Shown: positions 1 through 6,202 of the stretch, piece by piece
How positions within the stretch are numbered: the first letter of the stretch is position 1
Layout: each line of letters starts with the position of its first letter
NCBI GenBank assembly: GCA_015492755.1
Contig: WGEM01000249.1
Location: forward strand, 1 to 6,331
Source: Gemmatimonadota bacterium
Lineage (GTDB): Bacteria; Gemmatimonadota; Gemmatimonadetes; Longimicrobiales; Gaopeijiaceae
Direction: 5' to 3'
DNA length: 6,331 bases
Notes under the pieces: model-generated
What the model saw: the letters and a program-made list of their open reading frames with translations, nothing else
Told to the model about the DNA's origin: nothing
Databases searched by the model: none
Position numbers and translations under genes: made by a program

Positions 1-24
1 GCGTCAGATGTGTATAAGAGACAG
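1..24 (+). other. Nextera Read 1 adapter remnant (non-genomic)
   Basis: Bases 6-24 are exactly the 19-bp Tn5 mosaic end used in Nextera libraries (AGATGTGTATAAGAGACAG). The preceding GCGTC is the end of the Read 1-specific part of that adapter, so 24 consecutive bases match the adapter. This is leftover library sequence at a contig end and not a resident transposon. Genomic sequence begins at base 25. Any protein translated across this point gains artificial residues: in the leftward oxidase frame everything after about residue 610 is adapter-derived. Confidence 0.97.
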
Positions 25-1856
25 AGGACGCGCCCGTCGCCCGTCACCAGCGTGGCGCCCAGCACGTGATTGCGTAACGCGCCGAAGCCGGGCCAGACGG
101 CGCCGGAGGCCCCGGCGGCCACGAGACCGCCCAGCGTGCGGGCTGCCGCGTCGGGCGGATCGAAGGGGAGCCACTGCCCGTGGGCGGCGGTCTCCTCCGC
201 CAGACGGGCCAGCGTCACGCCCGCGCCCGCCGTCACGGTGAGGTCGGCGGGATCGTACCGGAGAATCTCGTCGAAGGCGGCGGCGCTCACCCGCACGTGC
301 GGCTCCGGGGGCTCCTCGTCCAGATGTCGTCCCGAGCCCACGGGCACCGCGGCGGCTCCCTCCCGGCGGGCGCGCACCAGCTCCTGACGCACCGCCTCGC
401 ACCACGCCCGGACACGCTCCTCGCCGGGGTCCGCACGCCGGGGAAGGGGCGCCACGCCCTCGTCGGGCCCGGGGAGCACCTTACCCGGATTCAGCCGTTC
501 GTGAGGGTCCCAGACGCGCCGGACGGCGCGCATCGCCTCCAGCTCCTCCGGGCCGTGGACCAGCGTCATGTACTTCCGCTTGTCCACGCCCACGCCGTGC
601 TCCCCGGTGATGGTCCCGCCGGCTCCCACGCAGAGCCGCATGATCTCCTTCGACGCCTGCTCCACCCGCTCCACCTGCTCCGGATCGCGCCGATCGAAGA
701 GGAGCTTGGGGTGAAGGTTGCCGTCGCCGGCGTGGAAGACGTTGGCCACCCGGAGGCCGTAGCGCGCCCCCACCTCCTCGATGGCGGCCAGCACCTCCGC
801 CAGCTTCGTCCGCGGCACGGTGGCGTCCTGAACCAGCAGGTCCGGCGCCAGTCGGCCCATGGCGCCGAAGGCCTTCTTGCGACCCTTCCAGAGCGCCTCG
901 CGCTGGGCGGCGTCGCCGGCGCGCCGCACCTCCCGCGCCCCCGCCTCCCTGCAGCAGCGCTCCGCCACCTCCGCGTCGGCGTCCAGCCCCGCCTCGGTGC
1001 CGTCGAACTCCACCACCAGCGCCGCGCCCGCGTCGGTGGGGTAGCCGGCGGCGAAGACGGACGCCTCCACCGCCTGGATGGTGTTGCGGTCCATGATCTC
1101 CACCGCGGCGGGCACCAGCCCCGACGCGATGATCCCGGTGACGGCGCGCCCCGCCGCCTCCACGCTCTCGAAGATCCCCAGGAGGGTGCGCACCCCCTGC
1201 GGCACAGGGAGGAGACGCACCTCCACCTCCGTGGCGATGCCGAAGCAGCCCTCCGAGCCCACGAAGAGCCCCACCAGGTCCAGCGGCTCCCCCGCCGCGT
1301 CGGCGCCGCCCAGCCGCACCACCTCGCCGTCGGCCAGGACCACGGTGAGCCCGGTGACGTAGCGCCCCGTGACGCCGTACTTGAGGCAGTGGGGACCGCC
1401 GGAGTTTTCCGCCACGTTGCCACCCAGCGTGCAGGCGCTCTGCGACGAAGGGTCCGGAGCGTAGTAGAGGCCATGGCGCGCCGCCGCATCGGTGAGTCGG
1501 GCGTTGATGAGCCCCGGCTGCACCCGCGCCAGCCGGTTCCCGGGGTCCAGCTCCAGAATGCGGTCCATCCGTGCGGTGCCCACCACCACCGCGCCGGGCA
1601 CCGCCAGCGCGCCGCCCGAGAGGCCCGTGCCGGCGCCGCGGGGCACCACCGCCACGCCTGCTTCGTGGAGCACGCCCATCACCGCCGCCACCTCCTCCGT
1701 GGAGGCGGGCAGCACCACCGCCGCCGGCGGTTGACGGTAGGCGGTGAGGCCGTCGGATTCGTACGCCAGCAGGCGGTCGGGCTCGCCGATGACGTGCTCC
1801 GCGCCCACCACGTCCTGCAACCGCCGGAGGAGGGAGGAGGTGAGGGTGGTGTCCAT
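25..1856 (-). CDS. FAD-linked 2-hydroxyacid oxidase, GlcD-GlcE fusion, C-terminus missing
   Basis: Probable glycolate/D-lactate-type dehydrogenase using FAD to oxidise a 2-hydroxyacid. The frame opens at ATG 1856-1854 and stays open for about 610 codons to the contig edge. The first part is a complete GlcD-like protein: an FAD-binding PCMH domain with PRGAGTGLSGGA (residues 72-83), PDPSS (134-138) and GGNVAENSGG (145-154), then a C-terminal oxidase domain with HAGDGNLHP (375-383), GEHGVG (418-423) and the usual GlcD ending NPGKVLP (456-462). Instead of stopping, it runs through a proline- and charge-rich linker (about 463-480) into a second FAD-binding segment typical of GlcE: YDPADLTVTAGAG (534-546), LPFDPP (563-568), TLGGLVAAGASG (574-585). 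GlcD and GlcE are normally separate subunits. The gene ends where the adapter begins, so the rest of the GlcE part and any downstream glcF are unseen. It starts 37 bp after the hydrolase gene and is probably in its operon. The Shine-Dalgarno sequence is weak. Substrate is not determined. Confidence 0.9.
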
Positions 1857-1893
1857 GGCGGAGCTTACCCCGCTCGCCCGCCGCGGTGCAATG

Positions 1894-2649
1894 TCATCCC
1901 CCGCCGGAGCGCACGTGCCACGCCAGCGCTTCCACGGAGCGGAGCGCCGCCCGGCGGACCCCCTCCGGCAGCTCCGTTCCGTACACCACCTCCAGGAGCC
2001 GTTCCGCCCCGGCATCCGGTTCCGCCTCCAGCGCACGGCGTACCTCCTCGATGCGCCCCCGGCGGTGCGCCTCGTAGCGCTCCAGCGCTGTTTCCGGGTC
2101 GGTGATGGGCGGTCCGTGCCCGGGATACATGATCCGCACGTCCAGAGACCTGAGCCGCCGGAGCGAGCGCATGTAGTCCGCCACGCACCCCTGGTAGGCG
2201 CCCACCCAGGTGGTATCCCCCACGCCCAGGAGCAGGTCACCCACGAACAGCGCGCCCGCTTCCGCCCAGTGCAGACAGAGGTGGTCCAGGCTGTGCCCGG
2301 GTGTGGGCACACCCACCAGCGTGCCGGCGTCGGTCTCCACCGTCCCGCCCTCCTCCAGCGGAACGGTGACCTCCGGGATGGAGGGATGCCCGTAGACCGC
2401 GGCCCCCAGGAGACCCGCCAGGGATGCGGCGGCGCCGGCGTGGTCGCCGTGCCCGTGCGTCAGCACCAGGACCACCTCCCGCGCACCCTCCACCGCCGAC
2501 GCCACGGCCCGGACGTGGTCCTCCACGTCCGGGCCGGGATCGATGACCGCCACCTTCTCGCGCCCCACCAGGTACGTCCTGGTGCCGTCCAGCGTGAAGG
2601 GGCCGGGGTTGTTGGCGCGCAGCACCCGCGGTTCAGGGGGCACCGCCAT
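1894..2649 (-). CDS. MBL-fold metallo-hydrolase, LACTB2-like
   Basis: A 251-residue hydrolase of the metallo-beta-lactamase fold, expected to bind two metal ions and to act in the cytoplasm because no signal peptide is visible. The N-terminus NPGPFTLDGTRTYLVG (14-29) is typical of the LACTB2-like branch. Metal ligands follow in order: HGHGDH (65-70), H119 in TPGHS, D138 in FVGD and H178 in YPGHG. The C-terminal helical part contains RYEAHRRGRIEEV, as in LACTB2 relatives that carry a small winged-helix-like tail. Human LACTB2 is an endoribonuclease, but bacterial relatives are mostly uncharacterised, so the substrate (RNA, thioester or other) is open. The ATG at 2649-2647 was chosen because the family's N-terminus begins just after it and it lies 14 bp beyond the GAF gene's stop. 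The longer open frame upstream would overlap that gene. No strong ribosome-binding site is visible, so translational coupling to the GAF gene is plausible. Confidence 0.9.
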   Translation of the reverse strand: MAVPPEPRVLRANNPGPFTLDGTRTYLVGREKVAVIDPGPDVEDHVRAVASAVEGAREVVLVLTHGHGDHAGAAASLAGLLGAAVYGHPSIPEVTVPLEEGGTVETDAGTLVGVPTPGHSLDHLCLHWAEAGALFVGDLLLGVGDTTWVGAYQGCVADYMRSLRRLRSLDVRIMYPGHGPPITDPETALERYEAHRRGRIEEVRRALEAEPDAGAERLLEVVYGTELPEGVRRAALRSVEALAWHVRSGGG

Positions 2650-2663
2650 CGCCGTAGTTCGCG

Positions 2664-3137
2664 TCAGCGGCGCTCCGCCGCCAACTGCTCCGCCAGCTTG
2701 TCGGCGATGGAGATGAGGGCGATCTCGTCCTCCTCTCCGAAGGCGTCGGGCTGATGCGAATCGATGTCGATCTGTCCGAAGATCTGGTCTCCGGCGCGGA
2801 TGAGCACCACCAGCTCCGACTTCGTCTCCGGCGAGCAGGCCAGGTAGTCCTCGTCCTGCGACACGTCGGGAACGTTGATGTTGCGACGCTCCGCCACCGC
2901 GCGGCCGCACACCCCCGTCCCCACCGGGATCTTGGCGTGCTCGGTGCCCTCACCCACGTAGTTGTGGAGCCAGAGGACCCCCTCGTCTTCGTTGAGGAGA
3001 TACACGCCTACCCAGTCGTACTTCTCGTCAGATTCGGCGATGCGCCGAACCGCCTTCCGCAGGAGCGCGTCCGAGAGATACCCCTCGTCACGCATCTCCT
3101 GGAGTTCCTTCACCACCGCTACTGCATCCAGTGCCAT
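2664..3137 (-). CDS. GAF-domain protein, free methionine-R-sulfoxide reductase-like
   Basis: A 157-residue single GAF-domain protein, the usual size for free methionine-R-sulfoxide reductase (fRMsr), which reduces free Met-R-sulfoxide in the cytoplasm. The family core is clear: YDWVGVYLL (40-48), IPVGTGVCGRA (70-80), LAC (99-101), SELVV (107-111) and IDIDS (123-127). By eye alignment with E. coli fRMsr, C77 corresponds to Cys94 and C101 to the catalytic Cys118. E108, D124 and D126 match the substrate-pocket acids E125, D141 and D143. The third cysteine (Cys84 in E. coli) is replaced: the sequence before IPVG reads GTEHAK. It may therefore use a different resolving disulfide, or be a GAF sensor without reductase activity. 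ATG 3137 is preferred over GTG 3161 because GGAAG lies 6 nt upstream. It is the first gene of a likely three-gene operon. Confidence 0.87.
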   Translation of the reverse strand: MALDAVAVVKELQEMRDEGYLSDALLRKAVRRIAESDEKYDWVGVYLLNEDEGVLWLHNYVGEGTEHAKIPVGTGVCGRAVAERRNINVPDVSQDEDYLACSPETKSELVVLIRAGDQIFGQIDIDSHQPDAFGEEDEIALISIADKLAEQLAAERR

Positions 3138-3302
3138 GCTGAGCTTCCGTCCAGACGTCACACCCGGCGCGGCGCGGCCCCGGCCGGGCTTCCAGCGGTC
3201 CCCGGCGCCGGCGTTCTCGGAGCGAGAAGAACCGCGGTCCCGGCGTCGGGGCCCGAAGGGTAGACGGGAGCGCCGGGGCGGTCAACACGCCACCGGGCCC
3301 AC
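3138..3302 (-). other. Intergenic leader between M42 and GAF genes
   Basis: This 165-bp gap contains no convincing gene. Read leftward it holds a candidate promoter (3285-3257) and a leader of about 110 nt before the GAF start. In the leader are a small perfect stem (TTCTC 3214-3218 with GAGAA 3224-3228, 5-nt loop), a 10-bp palindrome CCGGCGCCGG (3202-3211), and an imperfect direct repeat, GCGGTCCCCGGCG at 3195-3207 and GCGGTCCCGGCG at 3234-3245. No run of T follows the stem, so an intrinsic terminator is not supported. In such GC-rich sequence some of this may be chance. Confidence 0.5.
3257..3285 (-). promoter_or_regulatory. Candidate sigma70-type promoter for the GAF-MBL-oxidase operon
   Basis: On the minus strand TTGACC (3285-3280) is followed, after exactly 17 nt, by TACCCT (3262-3257). 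The first box differs from TTGACA at one base, and the second keeps the three most conserved positions of TATAAT (T, A and final T). The site lies in the only sizeable gap ahead of the three-gene operon. It is a pattern match only; transcription would start near 3250 and give a leader of roughly 110 nt. Confidence 0.4.
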
Positions 3303-4370
3303 TCAGCGGGGCGTGAAGTCCGTCTCCGGGGTAAGGCGTCGCACGAAGGCGGCGATGAGCTTCGCCGCGTGGAAGAGGTCCGCCACGCTCACGATCTCGT
3401 TGGGCGAGTGCATGTAGCGGTTGGGGATCGACACCAGCCCGGTGGGGACGCCCGCCCGCGTGAGGAAGATGGCGTCGGCGTCGGTGCGGGTGGCCCGCGG
3501 CGAGGCCTGGATGGTGTGGGGAATCCCCTCCTCTTCCGCCACCTGTGCCAGCATCTCGAAGACCACGTTGTGCGCCGCCGAACCGCGGCTGAGCACCGGA
3601 CCTCCGCCCAGCTTGTGGTCACCCAGCTCCTTCTTCTCCACGTCGGGCACGTCTGTGCTGAAGGTGACGTCCACGGCGATGGCCACATCGGGCTCCAGCG
3701 CGTACGCGCTGGGTCGGGCGCCCCCGCCGGAGTAGCCGATCTCCTCCTGGACGGTGGCCACCGCGGTGACCGCCGCCTGCGGCGGATCCTGCGCCAGCAG
3801 CCGCGCCGCCTCCAGCACCACGAAGGCGCCGATACGGTCATCGATGGCGCGACTGGCGATGCGGTCCCCCGCCAGCTTCTGGATCGCCTGCGCCACCACC
3901 ATGGGATCGCCCACGCGAATCCCCAGCTCCGCCACCTCGTCCCGGGAGGAGGCGCCCACGTCCACCCACAGCTTCTTGGTCTCCGACGCCTTCTTCCGGT
4001 CGTCGGGGGTCATGAGGTGGATGGCCTTCTTGCCGATGACGCCCGGCACGTCGCCGTCGCGTGCCAGGATCGTCACCCGCTGGCCCACCAGCACCTGGGG
4101 GTCCCAGCCGCCGATCTCATCGATGTAGATGTAGCCGTCCTCATCGATATGCGTGATCTGCAGGCCGATCTCGTCGATGTGGCCCGCCAGCATCACGCGG
4201 GGCGAACCCCCGGGGTTCACCACGGCGAAGGAGTTTCCGGTGACGTCCACCTGCACGTCGTCGGCGAAGCGCTCCGCCTCGGCGCGCCACACCCGCGCGG
4301 CACGCACCTCGAATCCGGAGGGTCCCGGCGCGTTGAGAAGTCGCTCGAGGAAGCTGATGTCGTGGCTCAT
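3303..4370 (-). CDS. M42 family metallo-aminopeptidase
   Basis: A 355-residue peptidase of the M42 family (FrvX/PepA-like, often labelled glutamyl aminopeptidase or endoglucanase), normally a large cytoplasmic oligomer that trims short peptides using two metal ions. The family hallmarks are in place: PGPSGFE near the N-terminus (15-21), AGHIDEIG (62-69) with ligand H64, AIDDRIG (175-181) with bridging D177, QEEIG (208-212) with catalytic and metal-binding glutamates, D234 in VDVT, and H321 in YMHSPNE. Length is normal for the family and no signal peptide is seen. The frame is open upstream to an ATG at 4499, but the extra 43 residues are not family-like, and ATG 4370 begins right before the conserved N-terminus. 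A purine-rich GAAGACGAG stretch ends 1 nt before it and gives only weak ribosome-binding support. The gene is divergent from the amidase and followed by a 165-bp gap, so it may be transcribed separately from the GAF operon. Confidence 0.92.
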   Translation of the reverse strand: MSHDISFLERLLNAPGPSGFEVRAARVWRAEAERFADDVQVDVTGNSFAVVNPGGSPRVMLAGHIDEIGLQITHIDEDGYIYIDEIGGWDPQVLVGQRVTILARDGDVPGVIGKKAIHLMTPDDRKKASETKKLWVDVGASSRDEVAELGIRVGDPMVVAQAIQKLAGDRIASRAIDDRIGAFVVLEAARLLAQDPPQAAVTAVATVQEEIGYSGGGARPSAYALEPDVAIAVDVTFSTDVPDVEKKELGDHKLGGGPVLSRGSAAHNVVFEMLAQVAEEEGIPHTIQASPRATRTDADAIFLTRAGVPTGLVSIPNRYMHSPNEIVSVADLFHAAKLIAAFVRRLTPETDFTPR

Positions 4371-4397
4371 GCTCGTCTTCGGTTCGGGGGAGTCGCG

Positions 4398-4428
4398 CCG
4401 GAAGGTATTGAGCGCCGGGGCCTTCCGG
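4398..4428. repeat. Perfect 8-bp inverted repeat upstream of the M42 gene
   Basis: CCGGAAGG (4398-4405) and CCTTCCGG (4421-4428) are exact reverse complements separated by 15 nt. The arm centres are 23 bp apart, about two helical turns, which would suit a dimeric regulator. In RNA it would form an 8-bp stem with a 15-nt loop, starting 27 nt before the M42 ATG. Operator or 5' leader hairpin cannot be told apart from sequence. Confidence 0.6.
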
Positions 4429-4453
4429 AAGCGGCGGGCGTCCCGCCCCGCAG

Positions 4454-4492
4454 GCACCTTGCCCGCAGCCGGCATCAGCGCGCACCTTGCCC
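4454..4492. repeat. Exact 11-bp direct repeat in the divergent region
   Basis: GCACCTTGCCC occurs at 4454-4464 and again at 4482-4492, a period of 28 bp, with differing flanks on both sides. The copies lie 40-78 bp upstream of the amidase start. Tandem regulator-binding sites are one explanation; chance in GC-rich DNA is less likely for an 11-mer at this distance but not excluded. Confidence 0.6.
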
Positions 4493-4520
4493 TGTCCATA
4501 CACCGATCGCCGAAGCCGTC

Positions 4521-4526
4521 AGGAGG
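4521..4526 (+). promoter_or_regulatory. Strong Shine-Dalgarno site deciding the amidase start
   Basis: AGGAGG is a perfect anti-16S match lying 5 nt before GTG 4532. It fixes the start at this GTG and excludes the open frame that extends further upstream. It is by far the strongest ribosome-binding site in the window. Confidence 0.88.
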
Positions 4527-4531
4527 ATCCC

Positions 4532-6190
4532 GTGAGCCGTCACCTGGACCGTCGTGACTTTCTCAAGGTAGGGGGACTCGGTGCCGCCGCCGCCGCGTCG
4601 CTGGGGCCCGCCGCGTGCGCGCCGCCCGACGGGGGTGGTGGCGCCCCAGGCGCCGAGGAGCCCTGGTGGACCACCGCGTCCTTCGAGCTGGAGGAGGCCA
4701 CCATCGCCGGCCTCCAGGACGACATGGCCACCGGGCGGCGCACCGCGGTGGAGATCACGCAGGCCTACCTGGACCGCATCGCCGCTCTGGACCGCGACGG
4801 CCCCCGGCTCCGCTCCGTCATCGAGACCAATCCCGACGCGCTGGAGATCGCCGAGCGCCTGGACCGGGAGCGTGCGGAGGGCCGTCTCCGGGGCCCGCTC
4901 CACGGAATCCCCATCCTGGTGAAGGACAACATCGACACCGCCGACCGCATGACCACCACGGCGGGGTCGTACGCGCTGGAAGGCCACATCGCCCGCACCG
5001 ATTCCCATGTGGCGGCGAAGCTCCGCGAGGCGGGCGCCATCATTCTGGGTAAGGCGAATCTCAGCGAGTGGGCCAACTTCCGCTCCACACGATCCACCTC
5101 CGGCTGGAGCGGGCGAGGCGGTCAGTGCGCCAACGCCTACGTGCTGGACCGAAACCCCTGCGGCTCCTCGTCGGGTTCGGCTGCGGCGGCCTCCGCCAAC
5201 TTCTGCGCCGCCGCCATCGGCACCGAGACCAACGGCTCCATCGTCTGTCCCTCCTCGGTGAACGGCCTGGTGGGGCTCAAGCCCACCGTGGGGCTGGTGA
5301 GCCGGGCGGGGATCATCCCCATCGCCCACACGCAGGACACCGCGGGCCCCATGACGCGCACCGTGGCGGACGCCGCCGCCATCCTCACTGCGCTGGCGGG
5401 ACCTGACCCCCGCGATCCCATGACCGCCCCCGCGGCCGATCAAGCCGGGATCGACTACACGGAGTTCCTGGATGCAGAGGGCCTCCGGGGAGCCCGCATC
5501 GGGGTGGAGCGCTCCTACTTCGGCGCCGACCCCCACCGTGACGTGCTGATGGAGCAGGCCATCCTCGACATGGCCGCCGCCGGCGCCGTCATCGTGGACA
5601 ATGCCAATCTGGTGAACCGCCGTCGCATCGGCGCGCCCTCCTACCAGGTGCTCCTCTACGAGTTCAAGGCGGACATCGCGAAGTATCTGGAGACGGTGGA
5701 GCCGGAGCTGGGCATGCGGACGCTCTCCGACCTCATCGCCTTCAACGAAGCCAACGCCGACCGGGAGATGCGCTGGTTCGGCCAGGAGATCTTCCTGGCG
5801 GCCAACGAGAAGGGGGACCTCTCCAGCCCCGAATACCTGGAAGCGCTGGAGACCGCGCGCCGCTACGCGCGCGACGAAGGCATCGACGCGCTCATGGAGG
5901 AGCACGCCCTGGACGCCATCGTGGCGCCCACCACCCGGGCCGCATGGAAGATCGACCTCATCAACGGGGACCCCTCCAGCCTGGGTTCGTCCAGCAACGC
6001 CGCCATCGCCGGCTACCCCAGCATCACCGTGCCCATGGGGGACGTGCACGGGCTCCCGGTGGGGATCCTCTTCTTCGGGCGGGCGTGGAGCGAGGGCACA
6101 CTCATCCGACTGGCCTACGCGTACGAGCAGGCCACGCAGCACCGGAAGCCGGCCCGCATGATCCCCTCGCTGGATCTGCGCAACGCCTGA
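4532..6190 (+). CDS. Exported amidase-signature hydrolase, peptide amidase-like
   Basis: A 552-residue amidase-signature enzyme that hydrolyses C-N amide bonds. The catalytic Ser-cisSer-Lys triad is visible: K131 in PILVKDN, S212 in CGSSSGSA and nucleophile S236 in GTETNGSIVCPS. The stretches WANFRSTRSTSGWS (180-193) and CGSSSGS, together with GTETNGSIVCP, closely resemble peptide amidase Pam of Stenotrophomonas, which removes C-terminal amides from peptides. The N-terminus has a twin-arginine signal, DRRDFLKVGG (6-15), then an alanine-rich segment and PAAC ending at C29, so export by the Tat route is expected. C29 could be a lipidation site, but proline at -3 is not a standard lipobox, so soluble periplasmic release is also possible. 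A Gly/Pro-rich stretch follows before the mature domain. The family C-terminus is intact, with SITVPMG (497-503). GTG 4532 is the start, set by AGGAGG. The physiological substrate is unknown; other AS amidases act on nitriles' amide products, aryl amides or fatty amides. Confidence 0.93.
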   Translation: MSRHLDRRDFLKVGGLGAAAAASLGPAACAPPDGGGGAPGAEEPWWTTASFELEEATIAGLQDDMATGRRTAVEITQAYLDRIAALDRDGPRLRSVIETNPDALEIAERLDRERAEGRLRGPLHGIPILVKDNIDTADRMTTTAGSYALEGHIARTDSHVAAKLREAGAIILGKANLSEWANFRSTRSTSGWSGRGGQCANAYVLDRNPCGSSSGSAAAASANFCAAAIGTETNGSIVCPSSVNGLVGLKPTVGLVSRAGIIPIAHTQDTAGPMTRTVADAAAILTALAGPDPRDPMTAPAADQAGIDYTEFLDAEGLRGARIGVERSYFGADPHRDVLMEQAILDMAAAGAVIVDNANLVNRRRIGAPSYQVLLYEFKADIAKYLETVEPELGMRTLSDLIAFNEANADREMRWFGQEIFLAANEKGDLSSPEYLEALETARRYARDEGIDALMEEHALDAIVAPTTRAAWKIDLINGDPSSLGSSSNAAIAGYPSITVPMGDVHGLPVGILFFGRAWSEGTLIRLAYAYEQATQHRKPARMIPSLDLRNA

Positions 6191-6202
6191 GGCCGGAGGA
6201 CC

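Larger units (their letters stand above)
4371..4531. promoter_or_regulatory. Divergent intergenic control region
   Basis: These 161 bp separate two divergent genes, so promoters in both directions should lie here. I cannot name convincing -35/-10 pairs. For the leftward gene, TTCCGG (4430-4425) and TACCTT (4407-4402), 17 nt apart on the minus strand, are a weak possibility. Rightward, no good pair was found. The region contains an 8-bp inverted repeat and an 11-bp direct repeat, listed separately, which are candidate operator sites. Confidence 0.55.

Noticed and set aside
1..24. Tn5-like transposon end
   Set aside because: The exact engineered mosaic end preceded by the Nextera Read 1 sequence at a contig terminus is library adapter, not a native element.
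8..241. Small plus-strand open frame beginning MCIRDR
   Set aside because: Its start codon and first residues come from the sequencing adapter, so it is an artefact.
566..1489. 307-codon minus-strand open frame inside the oxidase gene
   Set aside because: It is out of frame with the GlcD motifs and yields an Arg/Ser/Trp-rich product with no domain. The real frame is continuous through the region to the contig edge.
180..2105. 641-codon open frame on the plus strand
   Set aside because: It lies antisense to the GlcD-GlcE fusion and runs into the MBL gene. Its product is dominated by His, Arg, Gly and Ala with no family motif, as expected for a GC-rich shadow frame.
4371..4499. 43-residue N-terminal extension of the M42 peptidase from ATG 4499
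   Set aside because: The extension is not family-like and would consume almost the whole divergent promoter region. ATG 4370 begins right at the conserved N-terminus.
3369..4535. 388-codon plus-strand open frame
   Set aside because: It is antisense to the M42 peptidase, which has all its metal ligands. The antisense product is His/Arg-rich low-complexity sequence.
4475..6142. 555-codon open frame on the minus strand
   Set aside because: It is fully antisense to the amidase, whose catalytic triad, signal and Shine-Dalgarno site are all clear. The antisense product is Gly/Val/His-rich with no recognisable motif.
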